This document shows positions 15,697 through 25,829 of a DNA stretch of 48,539 nt, one piece after another. A program made the position numbers and the translations under genes. The stretch comes from SAR324 cluster bacterium JCVI-SC AAA005 (GTDB taxonomy: Bacteria > SAR324 > NAC60-12). The stretch's first letter is position 1, and every line of letters begins with the position of its first letter. The DNA is taken from the NCBI GenBank assembly GCA_000224765.2, contig AGAU01000288.1:1-48539 (forward strand). Direction: 5' to 3'. The notes below the pieces were generated by a model. That model saw only the letters and a list, made by a program, of their open reading frames with translations, ran no database searches and was not told the DNA's origin.

Positions 15697-18375
15697 TTAC
15701 TTCACGCTCTCTCGCATAAAGTTGCGCAGGACCGTGTGGAGAATTCCACCGTTGCGGTAGTATTCAATCTCCACCTTGTTATCGAGACGACAGAGCACAG
15801 GGATCTCTCGATCATTGACTTTGAGAATCACGTCCTGCATCGGCTGCATTTCATTACTTAGTCCCAACACGGAATAAGTTTCCTCACCGGTTAAGCCCAA
15901 GGATTCATGAGTTTCGCCATTCTTAAACTGCAACGGAAGCACACCCATTCCTACCAGATTGGAGCGATGAATCCGTTCAAAACTGGCTGAAACAACGGCC
16001 TTGACTCCCAATAGAAAGGTTCCTTTTGCCGCCCAGTCGCGCGAAGAGCCGGTTCCATATTCCGCACCAGCCAGTACGACTAATGGTGTGTTGGTAGCCT
16101 TGTATTCCATTGCCGCGTCATAGACCGTGGTCACCTCGCCAGTTGGAAAGTACTTCGTAAAGCCACCCTCGGTTCCTGGTGCGATCTGGTTGCGAATACG
16201 TACATTTGCAAAGGTTCCCCTCGTCATCACGCGATCATTCCCTCTGCGGGAACCATAGGAGTTGAAGTCTTTGACGGCAACACCTCGATCAACCAAAAAT
16301 TTACCCGCTGGCGTATCAGGCTTGAAAGAACCCGCAGGTGAAATGTGATCTGTGGTTACGGAGTCACCAAGTTTGAGCAACACTCGGGCGCCCTCAATGT
16401 CATTGATCGGGTTGACGCTAGTTCCCATCCCTTGGAAAAAGGGTGGATTTTGAATGTAGCTTGACGCTTCGCTCCAAGCATAAACCTGTCCGGTCTTGGC
16501 CTCAATTTCATTCCACATTGGCGTCACCGTGTCCATCTTACCGTATTCATTTGAGTACATATCACTGCTGATCTTACTCTCCATGGCACCGATTTCCTCA
16601 TTGCTTGGCCAAATGTCCTTGAGAAAGATATCGTTGCCGTCCTTGTCCTTGCCCAGCGGGTCATTCTGGAGATCAATGTTGACTGTCCCAGCCAGCGCAT
16701 ACGCAACCACCAGTGGAGGACTAGCTAGATAATTGGCTTTGACATTCGGACTGATCCTACCCTCAAAGTTTCGGTTTCCAGACAGTACTGAAGTCACTAC
16801 CAAATCCCCATCATTGATTGCCTTGACGATGTTATCTGGCAAAGGGCCACTGTTACCAATACAGGTCGTGCAGCCATAGCCAACCGTGTTGAAACCCAGT
16901 GCATCAAGATGCTGCTGCAGGTCTGCTTTCTCTAAGTAAGCTGTTACTACACGAGAACCTGGCCCTAAGGAGGTCTTGACCCAGGGCTTGCTTCTCAACC
17001 CGAGTGAGTTAGCTTTTTTAGCGAGCAAGCCTGCTGCAATCATTACAGATGGATTACTGGTATTTGTACAGGAAGTGATCGCTGCAATCGCCACATCGCC
17101 GTGGGTTAAGGTTTGACCGTCCAGCCCTTGAATGGCCGATTTAGTCAATAGTGCCGCTTCTCCAAGCTCAAAACCTCCCTGCTTGATCGGGTTACGCAGA
17201 GTTTCTTGCCAGGTTGATTGCATCGTCGTGAGGTTCACACGATCCTGAGGACGCTTGGGGCCTGCCAAGGCTGGTTCCACAGTTGACAAATCCAACTCTA
17301 GTATATCACTAAATATTGGGTCTGGAGTACCATTAGTGCGGAAAAGTCCCTGTGCTTTACAGTATGCCTCCACTCGCTGAACTACTTCTGTGGAGCGTCC
17401 GGTTTGATGCAAGTAATTCAGCGCTTCATCGTCAACTGGGAAGAAGCCCATAGTTGCTCCATACTCAGGTCCCATGTTGGCAATAGTGGCACGATCTGCA
17501 AGTTTCAGGTTACTCAATCCAGGGCCATAGAACTCAACAAATTTCTCGACAACACCTTTCTTGCGAAGCATTTCAACGACGCGCAAAACAAGATCTGTCG
17601 CGGTTGCCCCAGCGGGTAGTTGTCCGGTCAACTTGAAACCCACCACTTGAGGCATCAGCATGTAGATTGGTTGGCCCAGCATCACTGATTCTGCTTCAAT
17701 TCCACCAACTCCCCATCCCATAACTCCAAGACCGTTGATCATTGTTGTGTGGGAATCAGTACCAACAAGCGTATCTGGGAAAGCAACACCATCCACCAAC
17801 TGAACAACGTTTGCCACATACTCTAGATTAACTTGATGGACAATGCCTACACCCGGAGGAAATGCTCGGAACTGCCGGAAGGCGTTCTGTCCCCACTTAA
17901 GGAACTCGTAACGCTCTTGATTACGCTCAAATTCAATCTGCATATTCCGATCAAGAGAATCTGTACCACCAAAGTGGTCGACCTGAACCGAGTGATCAAT
18001 TACGAGATCGACTGGCACCCGAGGATTAATCACTTCTGGATCTCCCCCCATCTCTGCCATTGCTGAACGTAGTGATGCCAAATCAACCACAGCTGGCACT
18101 CCTGTAAAGTCTTGCAGAATCACTCTGGTTGGCTTGTGAGGAATTTCCTTATCCGAGACAGAGCCATCCCAATTTGCCAGAGTATGAACATGCTCTTCGA
18201 GAACCTGAAAATCATCATAGTTCCGTAGTGCTTGTTCCAACAAAATCCGAATGGAAAAAGGCACACGGCTAATGTTTCCACCCATCTTTTGTTCCAGCGC
18301 TTCTAGGCTGTAGTAGGATGCTTTGCCACTGCCCGTATCAAAATCACGGCGGCATCCGAATTTGTTGTCAGACAT
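15697..18375 (-). CDS. acnA: Aconitate hydratase A
   Basis: AcnA interconverts citrate and isocitrate in the TCA cycle using a 4Fe-4S cluster. The 892-residue length matches the AcnA/IRP1 type. Seen are [38 protein letters not shown] (a substrate-binding block), the cluster Cys in [12 protein letters not shown] and [14 protein letters not shown], and the C-terminal swivel domain with [22 protein letters not shown] chose the ATG at 18375 ([12 protein letters not shown]), where the family usually starts; an upstream extension to 18414 has no family match. It shares its terminator with the RapZ-C pair. Confidence 0.97.
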   Translation of the reverse strand: MSDNKFGCRRDFDTGSGKASYYSLEALEQKMGGNISRVPFSIRILLEQALRNYDDFQVLEEHVHTLANWDGSVSDKEIPHKPTRVILQDFTGVPAVVDLASLRSAMAEMGGDPEVINPRVPVDLVIDHSVQVDHFGGTDSLDRNMQIEFERNQERYEFLKWGQNAFRQFRAFPPGVGIVHQVNLEYVANVVQLVDGVAFPDTLVGTDSHTTMINGLGVMGWGVGGIEAESVMLGQPIYMLMPQVVGFKLTGQLPAGATATDLVLRVVEMLRKKGVVEKFVEFYGPGLSNLKLADRATIANMGPEYGATMGFFPVDDEALNYLHQTGRSTEVVQRVEAYCKAQGLFRTNGTPDPIFSDILELDLSTVEPALAGPKRPQDRVNLTTMQSTWQETLRNPIKQGGFELGEAALLTKSAIQGLDGQTLTHGDVAIAAITSCTNTSNPSVMIAAGLLAKKANSLGLRSKPWVKTSLGPGSRVVTAYLEKADLQQHLDALGFNTVGYGCTTCIGNSGPLPDNIVKAINDGDLVVTSVLSGNRNFEGRISPNVKANYLASPPLVVAYALAGTVNIDLQNDPLGKDKDGNDIFLKDIWPSNEEIGAMESKISSDMYSNEYGKMDTVTPMWNEIEAKTGQVYAWSEASSYIQNPPFFQGMGTSVNPINDIEGARVLLKLGDSVTTDHISPAGSFKPDTPAGKFLVDRGVAVKDFNSYGSRRGNDRVMTRGTFANVRIRNQIAPGTEGGFTKYFPTGEVTTVYDAAMEYKATNTPLVVLAGAEYGTGSSRDWAAKGTFLLGVKAVVSASFERIHRSNLVGMGVLPLQFKNGETHESLGLTGEETYSVLGLSNEMQPMQDVILKVNDREIPVLCRLDNKVEIEYYRNGGILHTVLRNFMRESVK

Positions 18376-18819
18376 GCTTTCTCTGTGGATAGGGTTCAAC
18401 CGGAAAGGCCGCACCAGCGACCATTATCATGAAAGTAGATTTAGTATTTTTGATTCACATTATTTCTAATTTTAAATATCGATCAATGTAAAAGAGCCTC
18501 TGTAGAATACAAGTTTTTCAGTGCTGTTGTGAGGAGTTTGAAGCATGGCTTTGGGTCGAATATTTTTGATTCGGCACTCAATTTTGACTAGTGTTCTGTC
18601 AATCAATACTACACCTATATTCTATCAAATGTTGGCAGTCTAATCTCTCTAAGATCATTGCATCAATGTGTTGCAGAGTCTAGGAAGCCCTGATTCATAG
18701 GGATTAAATCTTGACATCCAGCCCAAATGTAGTCTGAATAATGAACTTTGTGAAAAAGTATTTGCCATGCAATTGAAGTTGCTGATGGCCTTCGAATCAA
18801 AACGATTGAGGAGATGAAA
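18376..18819. other. Divergent intergenic region between acnA and aapJ
   Basis: About 440 bp with no recognised gene. It is AT-rich near acnA (18430-18490). It holds one possible tiny ORF of 32 codons at 18545-18643 on the plus strand, with GAGGAG before its ATG but no recognisable product. A sigma-70-like promoter for aapJ lies at 18711-18740. Confidence 0.5.
18711..18740 (+). promoter_or_regulatory. Candidate sigma-70 promoter for aapJ
   Basis: TTGACA at 18711-18716 is a perfect -35 box. It is followed after 18 bp by TGAATA (18735-18740) as a plausible -10. This would start a leader of about 75 nt before the aapJ ATG. Inferred from pattern only. Confidence 0.45.
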
Positions 18820-19848
18820 ATGAAAAAATTATTCCTATCCTGTCTGTCTATTGCCCTCTTGGGCGGAATTGCCATAGCTGGTGGTCACGAGAAAGGAACC
18901 CTTGCCGCTGTGAAGTCAAAAGGACATATTCAATGTGGTGTAAGCCAGGGCTTACCAGGCTTCTCAAATCCAGATGATCAAGGTAATTGGTCTGGGTTGG
19001 ACGTAGACTACTGTCGGGCGATGTCAGCCGCAGTTTTTGGAGACGCTAATAAAGTGAAGTACACACCACTCTCTGCTAGAGCTCGATTCGAAGCACTACG
19101 ATCCGGGGAAATTGATGTCTTAGCGCGAAACACAACTTGGACAATGCAACGCGATGCTACCCTCGGCCTAGAATTCGTAGGCGTGAATTATTATGATGGG
19201 CAAGGTTTCATGGTACGCAAAACCTTAGGTGTTAGTAGCGCTATGGAGCTAGATGGTGCATCTGCCTGTACCAATACAGGAACTACAACTGAGTTGAACC
19301 TGACTGACTTTTTCCGCGCCAATGGAATGCAGTTTGAACTAGTGGCCTTCGAAAGAGCTGACGAAGTTGTCGCAGCTTACGATGCTGGACGCTGTGATGT
19401 CTACACGACTGACCGTTCTGGCTTGGCCGCACAAAGAACAAAATTGTCAAACCCAGATGACCATAAAGTCCTTCCAGAAATCATCTCCAAGGAGCCATTA
19501 GGCCCCGTTGTGCGTCAAGATGATCCACAATGGGCAGATTTAGCTCGCTGGACACTAAACGCGATGATTAATGCAGAAGAAATGGGAATCAATTCAGGCA
19601 ATGTTGATTCAAAACGCAGTGACAGCAACCCTGCTGTCAAGCGCCTTATGGGTACAGAAGGGGACTTGCATGAAGCCATCGGTGTCAACAATGACTGGGC
19701 CTATAACATTGTGAAGCAAGTTGGCAACTACGGTGAAGTGTACGAGCGTCATGTTGGAGCTAACACTCCTCTACAATTGGGACGTGGGGGCACTGTTAAT
19801 GATCTGTGGACCAATGGCGGTTTAATCTACGCCCCACCTGTTCGCTGA
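18820..19848 (+). CDS. aapJ: General L-amino acid ABC transporter, periplasmic binding protein (AapJ)
   Basis: The 342-residue product has a signal peptide (KKLFLSCLSIALLGGIAIAGG). Its mature domain is of the type III solute-binding fold typical of AapJ/BztA: VKSKGHIQCGVSQGLPGFSNPD, GLDVDYCRAMSAAVFGD, NTTWTMQRDATLGLEFVGVNYYDGQGF, then CDVYTTDRSGL. It captures a broad range of L-amino acids, by analogy with Rhizobium Aap. The ATG at 18820 lies 6 nt behind GAGGAG; the ATG at 18814 abuts that site and is unlikely. A stem-loop follows before aapQ, probably limiting downstream expression relative to this abundant protein. Confidence 0.93.
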   Translation: MKKLFLSCLSIALLGGIAIAGGHEKGTLAAVKSKGHIQCGVSQGLPGFSNPDDQGNWSGLDVDYCRAMSAAVFGDANKVKYTPLSARARFEALRSGEIDVLARNTTWTMQRDATLGLEFVGVNYYDGQGFMVRKTLGVSSAMELDGASACTNTGTTTELNLTDFFRANGMQFELVAFERADEVVAAYDAGRCDVYTTDRSGLAAQRTKLSNPDDHKVLPEIISKEPLGPVVRQDDPQWADLARWTLNAMINAEEMGINSGNVDSKRSDSNPAVKRLMGTEGDLHEAIGVNNDWAYNIVKQVGNYGEVYERHVGANTPLQLGRGGTVNDLWTNGGLIYAPPVR

Positions 19849-19863
19849 TTTTAATCACATACC

Positions 19864-19888
19864 TTCCCAGCTCTGCAAGGGCTGGGAA
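19864..19888 (+). promoter_or_regulatory. Stem-loop between aapJ and aapQ
   Basis: TTCCCAGC (19864-19871) pairs perfectly with GCTGGGAA (19881-19888) around a 9-nt loop. There is no U-tract, so it looks like an mRNA-stabilising or partial attenuation hairpin. This is a common arrangement between a binding-protein gene and its permease genes. Confidence 0.6.
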
Positions 19889-19927
19889 TTACCTACCTTC
19901 TTTCGCTTCCCCTGAGACAAGCTCGCT

Positions 19928-21106
19928 ATGACTGAACGGGCTGCTACAACTTCCATCCTCAATAACTCTGAGTTCCGCAGAATTTTGTACCAGTTGCTTA
20001 TAGCAGCGCTCCTAATCTATCTGGGTTGGAGTATCGTTGAGAATACGATTGCCAATATGGAGGCGCGTGACATTCGTACTGGGTTCGGTTTTCTTAATGA
20101 AACAGCTGGCTTCAGCATTATGATGTCGCTAGTGCCCTATGAGCCGGGCAATACCTATGGGAGAGTTTTTATAGTCGGTTTACTCAATACACTTTTAGTG
20201 GCAGGCGTTGGAGTTGTATTGGCAACCATTGTTGGTTTTTTAGTGGGAGTTATGCGATTGTCGCAAAACTGGGTTGTTTCCCACTTGGCAAATATTTACG
20301 TCGAAATTTTCCGAAATGTCCCACTACTGCTCCAGATTCTTTTTTGGTATACCGCTGTTCTCAAACCACTGCCTGGACCTCGCCAGGTATTTGAACGTAA
20401 TACTGAGATCTACTTTGGTATATCAAACAGGGGAATTACAGGTCCAGAGTTTATCTTACTAGAAAATTTTTCCTTCACTACCTGGACTATTTTACTCGGA
20501 ATTCTATTCACAATTGGCATGCACCGCTGGTCTAAACATAGGCAGGCGGCCACTGGACAACAATTTCCAGTTGTTTTTGTGGGACTGGGACTGATTATAG
20601 GCTTACCAATCCTAATATTCCTATTATCAGGAGCACCAATTGAGTTCACTCCCGCAAAGATGGGACGGTTTAATTTGTCTGGAGGGATTACGATTATTCC
20701 AGAATTTCTTGCCGTTCTTCTCGCACTAGCACTTTACACAGCTGCTTTCATCGCAGAAATTGTGAGAGCCGGCATCCAAGCCATAAACTATGGACAAACC
20801 GAAGCTTCTCGTGCTCTGGGATTACGCAATGGCACCACACTCAAAATGGTTATCATTCCTCAGGCAATGAGAATCATTATCCCTCCGCTGACAAGCCAAT
20901 ATTTGAATTTGACAAAAAACTCTGCACTAGCAGCAGCAATAGCTTATCCAGATCTAGTAGCTACTTTTGCAGGGACAGCCCTGAATCAAAACGGACAAGC
21001 TCTTGAGACCTTAGCTATCACAATGACAGTCTATTTGAGTCTAAGCTTGCTTACGTCAGCTTTCATGAATTGGTTCAATTCGCGTGTGAAATTGGTGGAG
21101 CGGTAG
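19928..21106 (+). CDS. aapQ: General L-amino acid ABC transporter permease (AapQ)
   Basis: The 392-residue inner-membrane permease has several hydrophobic helices and an extended loop, as in AapQ/BztB. The His/Glu-type permease signatures are visible: GLLNTLLVAGVGVVLATIVGF near residue 80 and the EAA loop IVRAGIQAINYGQTEASRALGL...IIIPQAMRIIIPPLTSQYLN near residue 280. It forms the channel with AapM. It lies second in aapJQMP, 3 bp before aapM. Confidence 0.93.
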   Translation: MTERAATTSILNNSEFRRILYQLLIAALLIYLGWSIVENTIANMEARDIRTGFGFLNETAGFSIMMSLVPYEPGNTYGRVFIVGLLNTLLVAGVGVVLATIVGFLVGVMRLSQNWVVSHLANIYVEIFRNVPLLLQILFWYTAVLKPLPGPRQVFERNTEIYFGISNRGITGPEFILLENFSFTTWTILLGILFTIGMHRWSKHRQAATGQQFPVVFVGLGLIIGLPILIFLLSGAPIEFTPAKMGRFNLSGGITIIPEFLAVLLALALYTAAFIAEIVRAGIQAINYGQTEASRALGLRNGTTLKMVIIPQAMRIIIPPLTSQYLNLTKNSALAAAIAYPDLVATFAGTALNQNGQALETLAITMTVYLSLSLLTSAFMNWFNSRVKLVER

Positions 21107-21109
21107 TCT

Positions 21110-22240
21110 ATGAAAAATCAGAACACTGTCTTTTTTGTCCGTAAAGAATTTGCTCCGAGTCGCCCTGCCCCAGCTAGCACAGTTGGCGTCTTGGGATGGA
21201 TACGTAACAATTTGTTCTCAACCCCATTCAACTCTTTACTAACTGTAGTGGTGGGTGGATTGGGAGCATGGTCGATCTGGGGAGCTCTGGATTGGCTGAT
21301 TTTTAATGCAGTTTGGGTAGGAGGTAATGAAGCCTGTAAAGCAAACCCTAACGGAGCCTGTTGGACTTTCATCGGCACACGATTCGATCAATTTGTTTAC
21401 GGCTTCTATGAGAAGCCAGAGCGCTGGCGTGTTGATCTTGTTATCCTTGTGCTTTTCGTTGGTGTGTTTTGGACCGGATGGGAAAAAGCCCCTGCCCGTA
21501 GATGGGCAGGCGGCTTTATGCTGATTCTATTTCCCTGGATTGCCTGGGGAATGCTCTATGGTGGCATTTTTGGACTTCCAATTGTGGAAACTAGCCAATG
21601 GGGAGGATTCATCCTGACCTTGGTAGTATCTTTGATTGGAATTATTGTCTCTTTACCGTTAGGGATTTTACTGGCTCTTGGGCGTCGATCAAACATGCCA
21701 ATCATTAATTCGACATGTGTGTTCTTCATTGAGTTCTGGCGTGGAGTCCCGCTAATCACAATACTTTTCATGGCAGCTTACGTGCTACCTTTGTTCTTCC
21801 CAACTGGAATGAATTTCGACCAACTATTGCGAGCTCTGATTGGATTTGCCTTTTTTGCAGCCGCTTATATGGCAGAAGTTGTTCGGGGAGGGCTACAATC
21901 ACTTGATAAAGGACAATACGAAGCTGCAGATTCCTTGGGGCTGAGTTACTGGAAGTCAATGCGTCTAATCATTCTTCCACAAGCCTTGAAAGCAGTCATT
22001 CCTGGGATCGTCAATACATTTATCGGCTTATTTAAAGATACTACGCTGGTCCTAATCATTGGACTTTTGGATCTACTAGGAATGGTTCACGCTGCCATAG
22101 CAGATCCTAACTGGAGCATCCGTAGTGTACCTACGACAGGATACGCTTTTGTCGCCATAACATTTTTTACATTTTGCTACGGCATGTCTCGTTACAGCAG
22201 ATTTATTGAGGATAAATTGAACACAGGGCACCAGCGCTAA
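21110..22240 (+). CDS. aapM: General L-amino acid ABC transporter permease (AapM)
   Basis: The 376-residue inner-membrane permease is the partner of AapQ. It has an N-terminal membrane section and a periplasmic loop with two Cys (ACKANPNGACW). A polar-amino-acid permease core ends in the EAA loop VVRGGLQSLDKGQYEAADSLGLSY and LPQALKAVIPGIVNTFIGLFKDTTLV. GGAGC precedes the ATG. The 3-bp gap from aapQ indicates coupled translation. Confidence 0.93.
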   Translation: MKNQNTVFFVRKEFAPSRPAPASTVGVLGWIRNNLFSTPFNSLLTVVVGGLGAWSIWGALDWLIFNAVWVGGNEACKANPNGACWTFIGTRFDQFVYGFYEKPERWRVDLVILVLFVGVFWTGWEKAPARRWAGGFMLILFPWIAWGMLYGGIFGLPIVETSQWGGFILTLVVSLIGIIVSLPLGILLALGRRSNMPIINSTCVFFIEFWRGVPLITILFMAAYVLPLFFPTGMNFDQLLRALIGFAFFAAAYMAEVVRGGLQSLDKGQYEAADSLGLSYWKSMRLIILPQALKAVIPGIVNTFIGLFKDTTLVLIIGLLDLLGMVHAAIADPNWSIRSVPTTGYAFVAITFFTFCYGMSRYSRFIEDKLNTGHQR

Positions 22241-22313
22241 TCATCTTGCATGATACGCATTTACTTCACGCAATTTTAAAATTTGAAATCAAACTTCAGA
22301 GCTATTGTTAGTT

Positions 22314-23081
22314 ATGAATACGCTTCCAAATCCAGAAAGTCGAGCACAGCCAGTCATCCAAATCCAAAAAATGAACAAGTGGTTCGGACAGTTCCATGTT
22401 CTCAAAGAGATTGATCTGGAAGTGGTTACGGGTGAGCGAATTGTAATCTGTGGTCCTTCAGGCTCAGGAAAGTCGACTCTAATTCGCTGTATCAACCGAC
22501 TGGAGGAGCATCAGGAAGGACAAATTGTAGTCGATGGGGTTGAGCTGACCAATGATCTAAAGCATATCGAACATGTGCGACGAGAAGTTGGGATGGTTTT
22601 CCAACATTTCAATTTGTTTCCACACCTCACAGTGCTCGAAAACTGTACACTGGCGCCAATCTGGGTTCGTAAACAACCAAAAGCGGAGGCGGAAGCCACT
22701 GCAATGAAGTACCTTGAAAGAGTTAAAATTCCTGAACAAGCAGAAAAGTATCCAGGACAGTTGTCAGGTGGTCAGCAGCAGCGAGTGGCCATCGCACGGT
22801 CGCTCTGCATGCAACCCCGCATCATGCTCTTTGACGAACCAACTTCTGCCCTGGATCCGGAAATGATAAAGGAGGTGTTGGATGTCATGATTGAGCTAGC
22901 TGACACCGGTATGACCATGCTCGTTGTGACCCACGAAATGGGCTTTGCTCGCACCGTTGCCAATCGTGTGATCTTTATGGATGACGGACAGATTATTGAG
23001 CAGAACAAACCAGAAGAATTCTTCAACAACCCGCAGAGTGACCGGACCAAGCTGTTCCTGAGCCAAATCTTGCAACACTGA
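22314..23081 (+). CDS. aapP: General L-amino acid ABC transporter ATPase (AapP)
   Basis: Cytoplasmic ABC ATPase of 255 residues with all motifs: Walker [11 protein letters not shown]-loop [21 protein letters not shown], signature [13 protein letters not shown], Walker [15 protein letters not shown] and switch His in VVTHEMGFA. It energises the AapJQM importer. The ATG at 22314 is preferred over a TTG at 22305. It lies 73 bp after aapM and closes the operon. Confidence 0.95.
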   Translation: MNTLPNPESRAQPVIQIQKMNKWFGQFHVLKEIDLEVVTGERIVICGPSGSGKSTLIRCINRLEEHQEGQIVVDGVELTNDLKHIEHVRREVGMVFQHFNLFPHLTVLENCTLAPIWVRKQPKAEAEATAMKYLERVKIPEQAEKYPGQLSGGQQQRVAIARSLCMQPRIMLFDEPTSALDPEMIKEVLDVMIELADTGMTMLVVTHEMGFARTVANRVIFMDDGQIIEQNKPEEFFNNPQSDRTKLFLSQILQH

Positions 23082-23802
23082 CCGGTGACGTTTCTGAGGC
23101 GGCCAACAGAATTGGTGAAAAACTATATCACTATGTCTTTTCAATATCTTAAAGATCCTCAACTTGGTGCCCTCAAATATCTAGCCATTTTCTACCAATT
23201 TCTGATTGCCAAACAGCATCTAGCTACCCTGCCCCTTATACGTTGAACATCATCCAGATACTTCACAGCGGATTTTGCATCATAACCCAGATCACTTAGG
23301 ACACAGCCAAGAACTGTTCCAGTTCACCTCCGTTCCTCCAGCAATGGACAACCACCCCTTGACTGTCGCTCGATGACTGGAGAACAGTGTTTGTTGCTGA
23401 TCAGATTTTGCAGATTTCAAGTAAGGGGTTCTTAGGTGGGTCACCGCTAACGAGATCTCCCAACGGTTGATCATGAATGCTAATCAGTGGAGTTGGCGCG
23501 CACTGTTAGATGCAATGAAATCAAGTTGGTGAAGGCACATCCCTGCCAGCGGAGAGATCTTGAAGAATCTAGGAAAAGTCTTCTGGGGAGCGAATACACT
23601 GCACTCGGAAGCTATTTTTCGGTAGAATCGGCGTTTTTGATCGACAGCTTTTCGTTAATCAGCATCTGAGAGTTCCCAAATTCAAATATTCCCTGCTTCA
23701 AAGAGGGGTAATGAGGGGCTTGATTCTTCAGCTTTCAGGATTGGAGTTGAGTTTACGACTGAACAAACCAAAGAAGTTCAGCAAATGAAAAGAATCATCG
23801 TC
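23082..23802. other. 720-bp stretch without a recognisable gene; possible mobile-element debris
   Basis: No ORF here has a convincing product or ribosome site. On the minus strand around 23300-23470 a 60-codon frame contains NRWEISLAV and TLFSSHRATVKGWL. These faintly resemble the conserved C-terminal block of IS4-type transposases. A neighbouring frame has LSDLGYDAKSAVKYL, which faintly resembles an IS5-type block. Neither is strong. I see no inverted or target-site repeats. Confidence 0.3.
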
Positions 23803-24855
23803 TTAGGCCAGCAACTCTTGGCTCAAAGCACTGTGCTTATTTCGGTGAAGACCTTCTTGACGATGTTGTGATTTAGTTGGAGATCTCGAAATAGAAATTT
23901 GGGGAGTTTTAGGGAACCGTTCGAGGGGAAGGCGAAAATGAATCTTTTCTTCGGTCACAGGAACTTCTTCAATTACAAGAGATCTACTCTGTGCCAGTCG
24001 ATCAATGAGTTGCTGCACAAGATATTCTGGAGCTGAAGCGCCTGCAGTTAGACCCAGAACACTGACGTCATCCAACCACCTTAGATTCAATTCATCGGGT
24101 TCCGGAACTAATCGGACTTTTTCACAGCCAACCTGTCTTGCAACCTCGGTCAATCTTGAGGAATTTGAGGAAGTAGGACTGCCTAGAACAAGGAAAGCCT
24201 CCGTTTTTGCTGCAATAGCTCGGGTTGCCTTCTGCCGATTCGCTGTCGCATAGCAAATTGTCTCCTTGCGTGGCTCAATCAGCTTGGGGAAGCGCTTGCG
24301 CAATACCTTAACAATTTGCCCAGTGTCCTCCACAGAGAGCGTAGTTTGCGTAACATATGCAACTGGTTGATTCATGGAAATCTGAACATTTTGGGCAGCT
24401 TCAATATCACCAATCACCTGACATTCTTTAGCAGGTAAATATCCCAAAAGACCAAGTATTTCAGGGTGATTTTTCTTACCAATTACCAACACTTGACAAC
24501 CAGATCTGTGATGGCGCATCGCCTCTTGATGGACTCTAGCAACTAAGGGGCAAGTGGCATCAATCGTAGGGAGTCCACGTTCCTCAGCTGACCTGACAAC
24601 AGATGGAGGAACTCCATGAGCAGAGAACACAACTGGGACACCATCTGGAACCTCTGATAATTCCTCGACAAAGATCACGCCTTTGGCTTCCATTTCTCTC
24701 AGAACGTGCTCATTGTGAACAATCGCATGCCGAACATAGACAGGAGCCCCATAGCGTTCTAGGCAAGCTTCAACGATCTGGATTGCTCGGGTCACCCCAG
24801 CACAGAAACTGCGGGGCGCAGCCAGCAAAACTTTCAACGGGAGATGTGATTCCAT
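23803..24855 (-). CDS. ispH: 4-hydroxy-3-methylbut-2-enyl diphosphate reductase (IspH/LytB)
   Basis: IspH performs the last step of the MEP pathway, making IPP and DMAPP from HMBPP with an Fe-S cluster. The 350-residue protein has the three cluster Cys at 18 (APRSFCAGV), 102 (DATCPLV) and 201 (TICYATANRQ), plus the HNEHVLREME and SAHGVPP substrate-binding segments. The C-terminus extends ~35 residues beyond the core. The ATG overlaps the end of blh by 22 bp, so it is the last gene of the crtE-crtIB-crtY-blh-ispH operon. This links isoprenoid precursor supply to retinal synthesis. Confidence 0.95.
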   Translation of the reverse strand: MESHLPLKVLLAAPRSFCAGVTRAIQIVEACLERYGAPVYVRHAIVHNEHVLREMEAKGVIFVEELSEVPDGVPVVFSAHGVPPSVVRSAEERGLPTIDATCPLVARVHQEAMRHHRSGCQVLVIGKKNHPEILGLLGYLPAKECQVIGDIEAAQNVQISMNQPVAYVTQTTLSVEDTGQIVKVLRKRFPKLIEPRKETICYATANRQKATRAIAAKTEAFLVLGSPTSSNSSRLTEVARQVGCEKVRLVPEPDELNLRWLDDVSVLGLTAGASAPEYLVQQLIDRLAQSRSLVIEEVPVTEEKIHFRLPLERFPKTPQISISRSPTKSQHRQEGLHRNKHSALSQELLA

Positions 24856-25826
24856 GAGAATTCTCGCTCAGGAGTCGAAAAGACCGGCAGTGGTCGCCGG
24901 ATGTCGAAGACTAACCAGTGCAAAACCACATGTGGAAGTGTTAGAGCCGCAAGGCCAATGAATATTACCTGTAGGCCACCCCACTCTAAAGCACGGTTGG
25001 GGAGCCAAAACCAGGCAAAGAGAGCCATCACGATTGCAGCTAAACTTAGAGGCCGAGCCTGCTTCCAAAATCGGCGTAGTGGCTTGGATTCATTTGGGAA
25101 AAGCCACTGTGCCATCTCTTGGCTATGACGTAAGGAATGATGCAGACAAAAGTAAAGAACGAAGCCCTCCAAGGGAGACAGTAAAACGAAGCAAAGTACG
25201 ATTAGGATGGATTCCGCGATTTGTTCAATAATTTTTCCTAATGGCCCACCAATCTGCCACCAGCGAGCATAAATCAGGATTCCAAGGAGACACAGAGGCG
25301 CAAAGAGTGTGGCTCCAAAAACTGACACATCGTGAGCATGCTCAGTCAGTCCTGGTTGAAGAAGGAGGGGGGCAAGAAGTTGTCCTGTTGTTTCGGTTGC
25401 AAAAAAAGCTGGAGCGCAGAGTGGTAATAAGCCCCGAAACACAACATGTGTCCAGTAAAGTCTTTCTCCCAGACTCAGTGCAGCAGTGTCTTCTTGACCA
25501 AAGTGGAGGACTGACAACAACAGGAATAAAGAGAGTAGTAATTCTGGCCACTGAATCCAGCAGGCCAGGACCAGACCAAGCAATCCCAAGTAAAAAAAAC
25601 CAAAACTGAGCGGCCAGATTCGTCCCTGTATTGGTTCAAGCCAGGAACGGCCAACATGATGATCCAAGGCACCGTGCGGCAAGCCCAGCAGGGCAATCAA
25701 TAGAAACAGAAAGCCCCAGTGCCATTCTTGCCAAGCAAAAAATTCTTTCATACCTGCAAGAAGAAACAGGCCGCAAAGTAGTAAGAAAAGTCTTTGTTGT
25801 CCCTCACTTAATTGAATATTCAGCAC
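24834..25826 (-). CDS. blh: Beta-carotene 15,15'-dioxygenase, Brp/Blh family
   Basis: Blh cleaves beta-carotene into two retinals, the chromophore of the rhodopsin encoded at 31155. The 330-residue polytopic membrane protein shows the family's conserved His positions: GLPHGALDHHVG near residue 50, SVLHFGQEDT, FCLHHSLRHS near 230, and LPHVVLHWLVFD near the C-terminus. The start is GTG at 25826, 3 bp after the crtY stop; the first in-frame ATG would remove the first helix. It overlaps ispH by 22 bp. Confidence 0.93.
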   Translation of the reverse strand: MLNIQLSEGQQRLFLLLCGLFLLAGMKEFFAWQEWHWGFLFLLIALLGLPHGALDHHVGRSWLEPIQGRIWPLSFGFFYLGLLGLVLACWIQWPELLLSLFLLLSVLHFGQEDTAALSLGERLYWTHVVFRGLLPLCAPAFFATETTGQLLAPLLLQPGLTEHAHDVSVFGATLFAPLCLLGILIYARWWQIGGPLGKIIEQIAESILIVLCFVLLSPLEGFVLYFCLHHSLRHSQEMAQWLFPNESKPLRRFWKQARPLSLAAIVMALFAWFWLPNRALEWGGLQVIFIGLAALTLPHVVLHWLVFDIRRPLPVFSTPEREFSWNHISR

Positions 25827-25829
25827 TGA

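Noticed and set aside
18545..18643. Tiny plus-strand ORF (32 codons) with a good ribosome site upstream of aapJ
   Set aside because: No recognisable product and it lies before the likely aapJ promoter; mentioned under the intergenic region but not called as a gene.
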